From assembly GCF_905404315.1 (NCBI RefSeq), contig NC_066287.1, forward strand, positions 12,028,001 through 12,092,000: a stretch of DNA of 64,000 nucleotides, written 5' to 3'. The DNA is from Leptidea sinapis (lineage: Eukaryota; Arthropoda; Insecta; Lepidoptera; Pieridae). This document shows, one piece after another, positions 1 through 11,293 of this stretch (positions are counted from its first letter, which is position 1; every line of letters begins with the position of its first letter). The notes beneath the pieces were generated by a model. The model saw only the letters and a list, made by a program, of their open reading frames with translations, did no database searches and had not been told where the DNA came from. Made by a program: the position numbers and the translations under genes.

Positions 1-308
1 AAATGATAGCAAGAGACGGTCATATTATATGCAGTATCTATATATTATATAGTATATAATTATTTTATTGTTAGCATTGAGAATGTATAATATTATAATA
101 AGTAAGCTAATGCAATTATGTTATTCTTTGATTTAAGTAATTACAAATTATGCCCAGAACAATATTTTAAAACGTATAACATACTTATATAATACTATAA
201 GCAACGCTTTTTACACGAAATCTCAATACTTAAAACACACGAAAATAAAATTGTATAACATAAACACGAAAACACTCAATCACCTACACTATACACCTAC
301 AATCACAC

Positions 309-342
309 AAACACACACACACACACACATACACACACACAC
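309..342 (+). repeat. (AC)n microsatellite
   Basis: About 34 bases of alternating A and C with one interruption. The inverted partner in C2 near 37200-37220 is shorter, so length differs between arms. Confidence 0.9.
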
Positions 343-399
343 CTCTTAAATGATATTATTATTAACGTATGTAATAATAATATTAGCATAAAATAACAG

Positions 400-525
400 A
401 TGTATACCTATTAAAGTTTTGTAACTAGTATTCTTAATCCTAAATTGGCATATTTGTAAAATTATTTGTAAGACTATTGTAATGGTATATCAAGCTGTTG
501 GATGATTATTAAATAAATAAATAAA
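400..525 (+). repeat. Possible LINE 3' tail
   Basis: An AT-rich stretch ending in a run of AAAT units (511-525), as many Jockey/CR1-type LINE tails do. The same sequence occurs inverted at about 37015-37145. Family not recognised. The region 526-1398 shows no gene or known repeat. Confidence 0.35.
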
Positions 526-1560
526 AGATGGGCTGGAAGTTTTTTATTAGTTCATCTCCCCATATCAAAGATACTTTACAAACTGATGTAGTATTATGAC
601 GTTTACGAAGTGTTGTTTGTAATAAGTGTTGTGTTCTTAATAATATATATCTATTCTATTCTTCGAATATGCAGAGATTAACTTGCAATGAGTGAACTTA
701 GCCGTTTTCACACAGCTTCGCAAAGTCATGGCCATCTAATTACAATACTTATTCCTTAATTTATTAATTATCAATCATTATTAAACTCATAATCTTGATC
801 GAAGGCTAGTTTCACCGTGTAGTTAAGCGGTTATTTACAACGCTTGTTTAGTTTTAGTCAAGATTATTAACCACACATGTTACGTTACAGATCTTGATTG
901 AGTGTGGAAGGAAATTACTGTAATTATACTATTGGATGTGTATTTTGCGTGTTCTGGGAAATGTAAGCCATATAAAATTATAATGATTACTTTTACTTTT
1001 ACTAAACGTATTGTAGAGCCACAAATTGTTATCAAAATTGTATTTTTCTGTAATGGATAGGATGACATCAATATTCAACTAAATCTTATATTTCATCATG
1101 CCAACTATCAACTGAAGAACTCGTGGCTTGTTTGATGGTAGGTGAACATGCCTGTTACGTGTGCTGCCTATCTCGTTTATGTTAACTGCGAGCATTTACA
1201 TATTATCTTTGTATATTTTTTGTAAATTTGTAACCAAAATTTATGGACGATGCCAAACTCGACGTCGGGTTCTGTCCGAGCACTCTTACAAACTGCGCCA
1301 ACCGTTCAAGTGACGCATGGATCGTAAAACTTGGTACCTATGTCTTGTTCAACTCTCAGGCTCTGGCTCCATCTACAGAATCCACTTTACAGTTGTATTT
1401 AAGGCGAAGGGTAAGCAGAAAACACGCAAACAAGGCATTTTTAGACAAGTTTAATAGTGAAATTACACTATTTGGAGCTATGAACACTATTTTATTATAT
1501 ATCACATACCCTTAAGGCTTATTTGTAGGTTTCTAATGTTTGCTGTTGGTTATAAGTTAA

Positions 1561-4500
1561 AGCGAAAACCCAACTTAAAGAATCCTTTCAGTATATATGG
1601 TGCAAAGATGGTAAAGTGTGTGTTAGAAAGTGTAGTGATAGTAAAAAATATATTATATTCGTTCAGTGCAAGACATAAACCTCCTTGAAAAGCAGTGTTC
1701 GACCTCATCTAATTTTGAAAAGAAACTGAAAGGATCTACCCCTCAATAAGCTATTAGGTACAGTTTTTGTTTCTTTTTTCCTTACATTTGATAAAAAAGC
1801 TCATTAAATTCTCGCCTGTATAAGTTTGAATTTATATAAATATATAATATGGATACACATATAAAAGAAATACGAGATTGTAACACACTTAATAATTTTT
1901 TACAACATATACCGCCTAAAAATACTTTAAAACTATCATGTCTACATTTTAATATCAGGTCTTTAATTAAAAATTTCAGTAAATTAGAACAAACTATTCA
2001 TAAGGGTACTTTTCCAATTGATTTAATAGTGTTGACCGAATGTGGTATCTCGAATAAAATTTGCCATTTGTTTAACCTTCCTGGCTTTAACATGTACTCA
2101 CAACTACGGAAAAATAAAAAGGGAGGCGGCATTATGATATACATCCGAAATCACATAAAATTTACAAAATTCAATCATAAAACAAGCACTTTTGAAAGTC
2201 TAACAGGGTCGTTTAAAATAAATGATTGCCAAGATGTAGTTGTTTGTGCAGTTTATCGCCCACCATCAACAAACAAGAATAATTTTGTAAAAGAACTAGG
2301 TAACTATCTTTCTATATTTGAGTCAAAACTAAACTTACTAATGATTGGTGACATAAACATTGACCTAAAATCTTCAACGACATATAAAGATTCATATCTA
2401 GCAACACTCAGCGAGCATGGATTAATGTGTGGTATATCCGATTATACGAGAATTGAAATGAAACAAAACTATGTAACCAAATCTTGTATCGACCACATTT
2501 TTGCACGCTTCCCCACATTAAATCCGTACTCGGCGGCGTTAGATATTGTACTGGCGGACCATCGAGGCCTTGTCTTCGCTTGCATTGGCGATGCACAGCC
2601 CGAGCGTACACGGGGTGATATCAAACAAAAAATTAACTATGACATTCTTTTTCGGGAACTAAAAAACGTTAAATGGTCTGTGACAAACGACATGAAATCC
2701 CCGTATGATATTTATAATTTTATTTGTCGATCCTTTCATAATGCTAACAATGCGGCTACAAGTACTGTGAAAAAAAGGATAGGTTTAGATAATGGTAAAA
2801 ATAAATGTAAGCTGCCTTGGATCGATAATAATATCAATGAACTTTGTAAAAAGCGTGAGAAACTCTTTCGCAAATGGAAAAATAATGATTACGATCCTAA
2901 ATTAAGATTAGAATATAATAAAGTTCGTAACAAGATACACAAGGTTTTAGAAGCTAAAAAAAATTCATATTACCTAAAAGAAATTAGTAATAACTTTAGA
3001 AATACAAAAAAAATGTACCAAATAATAAACCAAATGTTAGGTCGTGTGTCATCATCTATTGATTTAGCAATTCTTAAGGCATTCAATGCGCAAGGGTTGC
3101 ATACTGAAATCATTGCAGATAACTTTGCGAAAAGCTTTGATAATGCAGTGAATGATATTAGTCCAACATGCAACATAAAACTTTATAAACAAAATAATTG
3201 CCGCCAACCAAATGATTCCAGTATCTTTTTAAAAAAAGCTTCAAGCGATTCGGTCTATAAAATTATACAAAACTTAAATTCACGTAAGGCACCTGGTCTG
3301 GATGGTATCAAGGTATCAGATATTAAATTAATTGGAAGAGATGTCTCCACGGCTATTGCAAACTTAATAAATTGCAGTGTAAGCAAAAGTCATTACCCAA
3401 ATGAATTAAAAGAAGGCTGTGTGAGGCCTATATTTAAAAAAGGTAAACATAGTGATTATGATAACTATCGACCCATAACAATACTATCATCGATTGATAA
3501 AATTGTTGAAAAGTTTATATGCGAACAAATACATGGTTTTTACAGGAAACATGAAGTACTACAACAAAATCAATTTGGATTCCAGGCTGGTAAGAGTACT
3601 TCAATCCTTTTATCAAAATTTACTGACGAAGTGAATAGCCACTTAGATCTTAAAAAACACGTTTTAGTATTATTTATAGACTTCTCTCGCGCCTTTGATA
3701 CTTTGTTGCATAATCAACTTATTCAGGAGTTAGACTTTTGTGGAGTCCGTGGTCCATTACTGGAATGGTGCAGTGACTATCTAAAAAATCGGACATACAA
3801 AGTGAAAATAGACAACACGTTGAGTAAGCCAGTCATGGTGAGAAAGGGCACCGCTCAAGGTTCAGTATTAGGGCCGCTTCACTTTCTTTCATACGTCAAT
3901 AACATCAAAGATTGTATAAAAAACTGCACTTGTTTCCAGTTTGCGGACGACACTTGTCTCGTAATCGCGGACAAAGATCCAATAAAGGCTTGTGATTTTA
4001 TGCAACAGGACCTCAATAACCTTACCCGGTGGTGTCATGATGTAGGCCTTGTTCTTAATCCAAATAAAACTAAGCTCTTATTGATAAAATCACCGTTTAT
4101 TAAGAAATTACCAATCAAAAACATAACAGCTCACGAACATGTCTGCCTACATAAAAACTATCACTCATGTAAATGCACACCCTTGGAAATAGTTAGATCT
4201 CACACATATCTTGGGTTAATAATAGATGATAAATTTAAATGGAGTAATCATGTGGACTATGTATGCAACAAACTTAGACAATTCCTTGCAAGTATCTCAA
4301 TTCTTAAAAATCGCATACCCTATAAAGTCAAAATAATGCTCTATAACGCGTTAGCCGAATCGTACGTTCAGTATGGACTGAGCAGTTACGGTCGTACTTA
4401 CAATTCGTACCTTGACAAAATTAATAAAATTCAAATTCAAATTCTTAAAAAAATAGTATCAAATCAAATTAAACGTAAATTTCAGGGTAACGAAAGCGGG

Positions 4501-4993
4501 CTATTTAAGCATTGTCAAGTGTTGTCAATATTTAAGCAAATTGAATATGCAATACTAAAAGAAAATTATTTTAATAATAAATTAAAAACAGCCATAGATC
4601 ACCCCGTGTATACGCGCGCTGTTAGTCTAAACCGGCTGCACATGCCTCGGGCATCCAATGCGTTCGGTGAAAGAACAACAGCTTACATAGTACCTAGACT
4701 GATTAATAAACTGCCACGTGACTTGACCGACTCGTTGACTGAGACTAATTTTAAACAGAATTTAAAAAAATACTTTTTAAGACTTGACTGACCACCGATC
4801 AACTTATCGTGCTTAACTATTAATTGTATCAAGTACTTTTACTTTTATTTGTATAATTATAATGTATAGCTAAGTGATTGTGAACTATTTTTTCTTTTAT
4901 TAATTTAACTCTGTTGGTGTAGACTTAATTTAGCAATTGTACAAACCTCAGTGGTTTTTATTGCTTTGAAACCGCAATGTAAAATTTGTTTTT

Positions 4994-5038
<45 letters not shown>
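1561..5038 (+). mobile_element. Full-length one-ORF LINE with 41-A tail
   Basis: Boundaries come from the intact site in C2 (near 35980-35990), where the sequence flanking 1560 and 5039 is continuous. The 5' UTR is 288 bp, one ORF follows, then a 3' UTR of about 200 bp and an uninterrupted run of 41 A (4998-5038). A clear target-site duplication is not visible; at most two A residues could be shared. The pure A run and intact ORF point to a young insertion made after the C1/C2 duplication. Confidence 0.93.
1849..4791 (+). CDS. LINE endonuclease-reverse transcriptase (980 aa)
   Basis: Single ORF of a non-LTR retrotransposon; the product would nick target DNA and prime reverse transcription there. 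The N-terminal apurinic-type endonuclease shows CLHFNIRS (31-38), TEC (63-65), GDIN (167-170), CIDHIF (213-218) and ADH (236-238). The reverse transcriptase shows APGLDGI (481-487), NYRPI (539-543), DFSRAFD (611-617), TAQGSVLGP (668-676) and the catalytic FADD (698-701). A C-terminal cysteine/histidine cluster follows (about 755-775). Length and single-ORF layout fit the CR1/L2-like part of the Jockey superfamily; the clade is not certain. Slight departures from family consensus (TAQGS rather than VPQGS, NNI rather than NDI) may be natural or mild decay. No frame breaks. AT-rich, like its surroundings. Confidence 0.92.
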   Translation: MDTHIKEIRDCNTLNNFLQHIPPKNTLKLSCLHFNIRSLIKNFSKLEQTIHKGTFPIDLIVLTECGISNKICHLFNLPGFNMYSQLRKNKKGGGIMIYIRNHIKFTKFNHKTSTFESLTGSFKINDCQDVVVCAVYRPPSTNKNNFVKELGNYLSIFESKLNLLMIGDINIDLKSSTTYKDSYLATLSEHGLMCGISDYTRIEMKQNYVTKSCIDHIFARFPTLNPYSAALDIVLADHRGLVFACIGDAQPERTRGDIKQKINYDILFRELKNVKWSVTNDMKSPYDIYNFICRSFHNANNAATSTVKKRIGLDNGKNKCKLPWIDNNINELCKKREKLFRKWKNNDYDPKLRLEYNKVRNKIHKVLEAKKNSYYLKEISNNFRNTKKMYQIINQMLGRVSSSIDLAILKAFNAQGLHTEIIADNFAKSFDNAVNDISPTCNIKLYKQNNCRQPNDSSIFLKKASSDSVYKIIQNLNSRKAPGLDGIKVSDIKLIGRDVSTAIANLINCSVSKSHYPNELKEGCVRPIFKKGKHSDYDNYRPITILSSIDKIVEKFICEQIHGFYRKHEVLQQNQFGFQAGKSTSILLSKFTDEVNSHLDLKKHVLVLFIDFSRAFDTLLHNQLIQELDFCGVRGPLLEWCSDYLKNRTYKVKIDNTLSKPVMVRKGTAQGSVLGPLHFLSYVNNIKDCIKNCTCFQFADDTCLVIADKDPIKACDFMQQDLNNLTRWCHDVGLVLNPNKTKLLLIKSPFIKKLPIKNITAHEHVCLHKNYHSCKCTPLEIVRSHTYLGLIIDDKFKWSNHVDYVCNKLRQFLASISILKNRIPYKVKIMLYNALAESYVQYGLSSYGRTYNSYLDKINKIQIQILKKIVSNQIKRKFQGNESGLFKHCQVLSIFKQIEYAILKENYFNNKLKTAIDHPVYTRAVSLNRLHMPRASNAFGERTTAYIVPRLINKLPRDLTDSLTETNFKQNLKKYFLRLD

Positions 5039-5044
<6 letters not shown>

Positions 5045-5744
5045 AGAGCCATTTTGAACTACCACTTTTCATTGCAGTTAACAAGTTTTTTCTCGGCATG
5101 ACGCATTTGTTTAGTACTATTCTCAGAAAAGGTATTTATATAGCTTGTACTTTTTTTTGTGTTGGTACATTTATTTAGATTAGTAATCAATAATGAGAAT
5201 TGTAAGCATATAAACTGTTTGCGCCTGTTAAAATATAACCATTTCCACGCAAGAATTTTGAAAATGTTGGCTTTGTTATATAGATCGCGGGCCGGCAGCC
5301 GTGAACTCATATCGCTCAAGGTCGCTGGCATTTAGTGTCGCCTTAACGGTTGACACAGATGGTAAGAGCACTCTTTTATCAAATGTATCTCAAAGTATAC
5401 AAAAATTAATTAAAAAGAACATTTTTAAAAAAGTTAATAAAGTTTAAAATATTTTTTTTAATTCACTACAGCATCTGTTGTAAAAACTTGATAAAAAGTT
5501 ATAACAAAAGCGCCGGTTCGTTTTGTGTTGTTATAACATAATATAAGTAAGTATATGTTTATATTTTATAGTATCTGCGCATACGAAATGCCTGGGGAAA
5601 ACATATTATATAAAAAATGTATATATCCAGTAATCTCTACATAATACAAATAACAACAATTTTACAGTAGTTACACAACTTCTTTAAACCTCTTTTGTTT
5701 TAACCTTTGTTCACAACTGCTGAGCAATATGCACCTTTTGTAGT

Positions 5745-6590
5745 TTTTAGCCGACTTCAAAAAAGGAGGAGGATCTCAATTCGTCGGTATGTTCTTTTTT
5801 ATGTTTGTTACCTCAAAACTTTGGACTGGGTGAACCGATTTTGATAATTATTTATTTATTTGAAAGCTGGTGCTTCCCGTGTAGTCCCATTGTAATTTGG
5901 TCCAGATCTGACAATAGCATCCATGAGAAAACCAAAAAAGTCTCAAATTTGCTATATCTACGTAAAGCAAAGTGGATGATAAATTTAGGAATGACTCAAT
6001 ATCGCGCCAACCGATTTCATTGATTCTTTTTTTATTGGAAAGGATATAATTCAAATATAGTTTGGTGAGGGTTTGGTTAGGTTTTGATAACGGAATCCAT
6101 GACAAAGTAAGGGAACTCTTCAATTCTTAGGAGCAAATGAACGATACTCGGCCGAATCTTTTTTATGCTATCCGGATATTTAAGTCATCTATCATAACAT
6201 AGTTATGGTCAAGCAATTGTCGTAGTCGAATATGTTGATCAATGTGGCAGAATTTCTAACTGTCTGTAATCAAATTGCGAAGGACTTACGTTCATCGCTG
6301 CATTGAAAAATTTAGTATATCTTCACATATTTAGACAAAATTTTTAGTTAGTGTACTTCAAGTTCACTAAAAATCATAAAATAAAAAAAAAATAACAAAA
6401 AAACAACCGATTTCAAAAACACTATTCCAAAACAATAGATATAGGTAATGTGCACTAAAACGTATAAAAATAATTGCGTACTCTTATACAATCTAATTAA
6501 TTAATCTAATTCTAGTTACGACTATTGTAATTTTTGGAGTCGGTTTCATCCAAGATAGGTACAAACCTATAACTATGTAGTAACAATACT
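5745..6590 (+). repeat. Lepidopteran interspersed repeat (GACTTC...GTCGG type)
   Basis: Starts near an AGCCGACTTCAAAAAAGGAG motif and ends near a GGAGTCGGTTTCATCC motif, the ends of a very common moth/butterfly repeat with inverted-like termini. The inverted partner in C2 is 34455-35275. Noncoding. 5347-5744 holds nothing recognised. Family assignment is from memory of the motif. Confidence 0.5.
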
Positions 6591-7289
6591 ACATACATAG
6601 TTATAGGTGAGATGTGCTTGAGTCGCGAGGAGGCGAGAGGCGAGAGCGGGTCACGGCGGAAGGACACCGATTCCAAAAATAACAATAATCGTAGCTAAAA
6701 ATTGGATTATTAATTAGATTGTATAAAAAACGCAATTATTTTTATACTATTTAGTTCACATTATATCTATTGTTTTGGAATTGTGTTTTTGAAGTTTTAT
6801 AAATGTACATTAAACCCATCAATTTTCTGTCCATCTCCTTTCGCTACATCTCAAAAGCATTATGTTTGTTTATGATACCTTATTATTCATAGTGTTTATT
6901 AACTTTTAAATTTGTATTCTGTTTTGAGAATATTATTATAATATGGAACACAGTTGGCGTATGTGGGCGATCAGATAATCCAAGAATGATGTTGCAATGC
7001 GATATCTCCAATCTGAATGATACCTAATACAGTTATCGTTCGTCTATTTTATTCATATCCATAAATGACGTCACACTTTTTGAGGAAGGGGCTTTGTGAC
7101 TATAACAATGAAAACAGAAGAACACGTTCAGTCCAAAGCTGATGAATTGCTACGCGCGTAGAGCTACGTCGCGCTGACGAGAATCGTCGGTCCGCTGAAA
7201 TTTGTAGTATCTGTATGTTCGTGTTACCGAGAAGATTTTTTTGTTTTATTTTAAAATTAATAAATTTGTAGTTATTACAATATATCAAT

Positions 7290-7668
7290 CCATAATAGTC
7301 GGATTAGTACTTTTTCCCAATGCACATTAAATTCCACCACAGCAATTATGGCTTAATTTCTCCTCTACAGCTATTGTTACAATTATATAACAGTATTTTC
7401 ACTTCTCATGCTCTGAAATTGCTCATTTGTGCACGATATAGGCTGCACAAAATCGATTTTTGTGCACAAGTGCATTTACGTATCTACTCATAAATGTTTC
7501 TATATTAAGGCAAAGAAAATAAGCCATATACAGCCAAACAGAATAAAAAGTTCAGAGATAGAACTTTTTATTTTATAATATTTACTTTAATTTATTTGCC
7601 TCATGTTTTTTTAAGACCTAAAAGATATTAAAATAAAAATTAAAATACGGAAGGTTATTTAATAAAAT

Positions 7669-7727
<59 letters not shown>

Positions 7728-8265
7728 CAAAATATTTAATAGTAGGCTGTATAGGTCTTGAGCCCAAGCCTAATTTCGTAAAATTTAAAAAAAAACGACG
7801 GGAACAGGTCTTGTTTTTTCATGCGCTTATAAATCTCTTCGAATTTCCTAAACTTGTTAAAAATGTCCATGTTATACTACTGTTTTATTTCCTCGCAGTC
7901 GAAATGAAAAGTAGAGTTTATAACTCGTCCACAAAACTATTTTATCCTCGCCTTGGGCTCGGGCTGCTAAAAGTCTCGGATGAAAATTATTCGTTTTGTG
8001 CACTCGTTGTAAAATATACTATTTTAATATAGATGAAAACATTGAAATCTTCTTTTAAAAATTTCTTAATTTTAAAAAACAAATTTATATTGGTCTCCAA
8101 AATTTATAGATTTTAGATTTTTAAATATCACATGTATTTCGTAATGTTGTGCCTACCAATAATTTAAGTATATTTTAAACTATTTTATTATATTTGTTTA
8201 ATTCCCAGTGCATAAGTTAAGACATTGTATTTAATTGGTAAGCCTTTATGAATAAATAAAATAAT
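7290..8265 (+). pseudogene. LINE 3' fragment split by an insertion
   Basis: 7290-7398 and about 8018-8265 match the LINE 3' end at 21860-22200, including the tail of ATAAATAAA units (8252-8262). Between them lie about 620 bp not in the other copy, including a (TA)n run. The coding part is only the far C-terminal region and is not open throughout. Confidence 0.6.
7672..7725. repeat. (TA)n microsatellite, about 27 units
   Basis: An uninterrupted run of alternating A and T inside the segment that splits the LINE fragment. It is self-complementary and prone to cruciform formation and length change. Confidence 0.95.
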
Positions 8266-8447
8266 GTTGATATAATGCTCCCATAATTTATTTATATTCA
8301 ATGTGTCATGTGTGTGGATTGGTGCATACTCAATAACTCTCGTGGTTTTTTTATTGATATTCATTTTCAACTCACTCATGTAAGTGACATTTGAGTATTT
8401 TTGTTGCATCGCCTCACATAAACTGCAATTAAAATAATTTGTAAAAT

Positions 8448-8680
8448 TATGAGGCTTATTATTGACAATGGTGGCAAGGAGTTGCTTGCCACTTATTCTT
8501 TTTATAGCTCAAATTTTTCCGAAGTAAGGTTGATTGGTAATGTTTGACTTTTAACATTCATAAGTATCATATGACTTGATTTGATATGAATGTTAAGCCT
8601 TCCTTTCAAATTAAGCAGAACGTGTTTCAACGTCTTCGCTATGAACTATGAATAAAGATTATTTTGATTTTGATTTATCA
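8448..8680 (+). repeat. LINE 3' UTR fragment
   Basis: Ends in AATAAAGATTATTTTGATTTTG, a tail shape common to lepidopteran CR1/L2-like LINEs. No ORF. 8266-8447 and 8681-8934 show nothing recognised. Confidence 0.45.
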
Positions 8681-8934
8681 ATCCAATATATGTCGAATGC
8701 TTTATAATATCGTCATATTATTACTTTACAACATAAACTTCAATATATAGACGACCTGACAGCCCGATTATTTATTGTTAATGTAATCTTTTTTTAACAT
8801 TTTAAATACTGAGAAGATATTAATACTAATATAATACAACTTATCAATCTAAATCAGCTACAGTAACAATAGATTCACTTTTGAGATCTTCTTCTCTCTT
8901 CCTAAAGAATCACTGAGAGCAAAATTTAAATAAT

Positions 8935-9057
8935 AAACATCTTGACTGTTGCTTCTCAATATACTCTTGATAATGTAATGTATGTTCATAAACACTTATA
9001 TAAATTTGCTAGAAACAGTCATAACCCTAATGTTAACACCAGGAACAGACATAAACT
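8935..9057 (+). pseudogene. LINE C-terminal fragment (NTRNRHKL type)
   Basis: Translates on the plus strand as a short piece with the NTRNRHKL motif found near the C-terminus of many insect LINE polyproteins. An inverted, longer relative lies at 48670-48960. It abuts an opposite-strand LINE fragment at 9060, so two dead elements are fused head to head. Confidence 0.65.
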
Positions 9058-9059
9058 TA

Positions 9060-9870
9060 TTTTTTCTTTATGGAAAAGGAGGACAAACAAGAGTACGGGT
9101 TTTAAGTGATCATCGCCATCCACATTCTCTTGCACCAGAGGAATCACAGGAGCGTCGACGGCCTTACAGAAAGTGTACGCGCTTTTTTGAAGGTATCATC
9201 CGAGAAACACCGCACAAGGAAGCACTTCCACAGCTTTGTAGCACGTGGAAAAAAGTTCCTTGAAAACCGCACTGTGGAGGACCGCCACACATTCAGGTGG
9301 TGGGGATGATGATATTGAAGCGATGTTTCTACGTAACGCCAAGTGATCCAGCCGTTCACAGAGCACTTGGTCCCCGACAATTCGAGCTGCTCTACACGTG
9401 GTGGGCACTCCAACGTTCACGGGCTTCGAGTTCGAGCAATAACCCTCGACAACGACCAGTATACTGTGCCCAAAGAGGAAGCTAGAGGTCCTCTTGAATA
9501 AACTGATTTTAAATGTTTTATGAGAAGCGCCATGCCATACACGACACTGCCAGGCTTTCTCCCTTGCTTTCAATAGCCGCCGCCTATCTATGTGTTAGTT
9601 AAACCAGAAAATCGCCTACTGGCCGACCATGGCGAAAGCCGTACTGTCGGTAGTTGATCAACTGGTGACCTTCTAGGTATACCCAAGAGCTGGCAGTTAA
9701 TTATGCTCTCCATGATTTTGGAGAGAAGAAAGGTAATAGCTATAGTTAGTAGTAGCTGTAGTCGAACTGTCTCCTTTTTTAGATCGGATAGACAAGAGCT
9801 GACTTCCATAAGTCAGGGATTACGCCTTTTGAGTATGAGTGCCGGCTAGCACCAGCGTCGATCATGTCAA
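9060..9870 (-). pseudogene. Internally deleted Jockey-type LINE fragment
   Basis: Minus-strand remnant of a family very abundant in Lepidoptera. A partial reverse transcriptase (SSFLFGHS, VEGYCS, SKPVN) jumps to the C-terminal motif RAARIVGDQVLCERLDHLAL, skipping the catalytic YADD region, and then reaches the 3' end. Stops and frame changes are present. The C2 partner (33855-34345) keeps only the part right of 9381. Confidence 0.75.
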
Positions 9871-10907
9871 TGTCCTGTTAATATCCCGTGAATTGATCTA
9901 TCAATGTGCCTTTATTTATTCATGTTGTATCAATCTCGGAGTAACGTACTCATGTGCACTCGAGATGGAAGTACTAAGCAGTCCATTCATAGACAATCTG
10001 TGAATGCAGCTACAGTTGCAAATAAAGTGTGAATTAGTTTTGATGAATGAAAACTGTAGTAACAATCATGAACTTGCGTTCAATTATACTGGCGAGCTTC
10101 AGAGGTATTATTTATTAAGATTTCCTGTTTAGCTTATTTCGACATCTTTAAATTACTTATGCGTTATCGATAATTATTGCCACATTGCAGAAAAACATAT
10201 GAAGGTACTTTTCAAATCTACTACAAATTCCTTTCTTTTTTTTTTCCTCTTGGTTTTAAAACATCTATTCCGAAAATATATTACGTATAATATATTTTCG
10301 TTTTATGATAGATATGTTTTTACAAATTAATTTTCTCTATTTGAGAAACATAATATGTACAAAATTACTATACACATAATTTTTATAACTTTTATTTGTA
10401 ATGCTGAAAAGCAAAATTTAAAACCTCTGAGAATAAAATAAATTACCTATTTATGAAAAAAAAAATACATAAGATTTAGTTTGCAACTCGGTAAAGTAAG
10501 AAATTTAAATTTGTTTCGCTCGTCCCTTGGGGCAACTAAAGTTTACGGAAGCTCAATCTACTAGAAAACCATTTATTCCGAGCTGGATATAAGTGGTTAA
10601 TTAATTATCCCTGTTCTAAATACGATCCTCTCTCCAGTCCGCCATCTGTCTGGCTCACTACAACAGTTGGAGCTCTATGAATCGGTTACGGTGCTGATAT
10701 CCACAATGGATTTTGCTTCTGGTCATCTGAGTGTTACACAAATCCATTAAAGGCTACGGAACTTATTGTAAATAGTGAAATTTCTGGAAAACTGTAATTT
10801 AGCTCTCCGTGCAATGAGTTACCGTTATTGTATACAGTTTGTATTCTTTAAGTATGACCAGCGATTCTTATGTAACATTACATTACAGATATAATAGTTA
10901 TTAATGC

Positions 10908-10950
10908 AACTGTTGTGTAATAAGGGGTATTAAAACACGAATGTGGGTTT
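10908..10950 (+). repeat. Truncated end of a small TIR element
   Basis: Begins ATGCAACTGTTGTG, the terminus seen in full elements at 32714-32813 and 41980-42098, and breaks off into a LINE fragment at about 10950. 9871-10907 shows nothing recognised on either strand beyond homology to C2. Confidence 0.55.
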
Positions 10951-11293
10951 GTTGATAATCCGCAACATCAGGTGTGTCAAGAAATGCGTTGCCGGCCTTA
11001 AACGAAGGTGTACGTGTTTTTTTGAAGGTACCCATGTCGTATTGGCCCGGAAACACCGCACAAGGAAGCTCATTCCACAGCTTTGTAGTACGTGGAAGAA
11101 CGTTCCTTGAAAACCGCACTGTGGAGGCACACGACACGCCACTAATTTGGATGTGTGGCGGACACATCCAAATTAGTGGCGTGTCGTGTGAAGGTGGAAT
11201 TCTGCGGCAGGAATCAGATGAAAAAGCTCTTCGAACACTCCCCGTGATAAATCCGGTAGAAGAGGTTCGGGTTCGAGCAATTGACATCGACAA
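10950..11293 (-). pseudogene. Jockey-type LINE C-terminal fragment interrupted by a palindrome
   Basis: Minus-strand C-terminal piece (RNVLPRTTKLWNELPCAVFP motif), equivalent in place and orientation to 62535-62870 in C3. The reading frame is broken by an inverted duplication at 11128-11190. Confidence 0.75.
11128..11190. repeat. Perfect 29-bp palindrome, 5-base loop
   Basis: Arms 11128-11156 and 11162-11190 are exact reverse complements around GGCGG. The related copies at 28640-28670 and 62650-62680 hold only one arm, so the second arm was made secondarily in C1. Confidence 0.97.

Larger units (their letters stand above)
1403..5342 (+). mobile_element. TTAA-flanked MITE-like element (C1 outer copy, split by a LINE)
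   Basis: Flanked by TTAA at 1399-1402 and 5343-5346. The left end starts GGCGAAGGGTAA; the right end in reverse starts GGCGACAC. Subtracting the 3478-bp LINE leaves 462 bp, exactly the length of the unsplit partner at 35678-36139. About the first 350 bp resemble the 619-bp element at 14607-15225. TTAA flanks suggest piggyBac-type movement, but the short TIR makes this tentative. No coding capacity. Confidence 0.55.
6671..9380. other. 2710-bp segment absent from C2
   Basis: Collinearity with C2 breaks between 6671 and 9381: both C1 edges are adjacent in C2 at about 34327. A LINE fragment (9060-9870) runs across the right breakpoint in C1 and is cut off in C2, so the event was probably a deletion in C2 rather than an insertion in C1. 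Short sequence shared at both edges (ATTC) could have guided it. Confidence 0.8.

Noticed and set aside
880..1515. Small open frames at 880-1071 and 1243-1515 with identical partners at 36471-36662 and 36027-36299
   Set aside because: They are identical because the DNA is duplicated, not because of protein selection. No motif, atypical composition, and one lies across a MITE end.
4905..5178. Open frames encoding poly-Lys or poly-Phe
   Set aside because: Translation of the LINE poly(A) tail.
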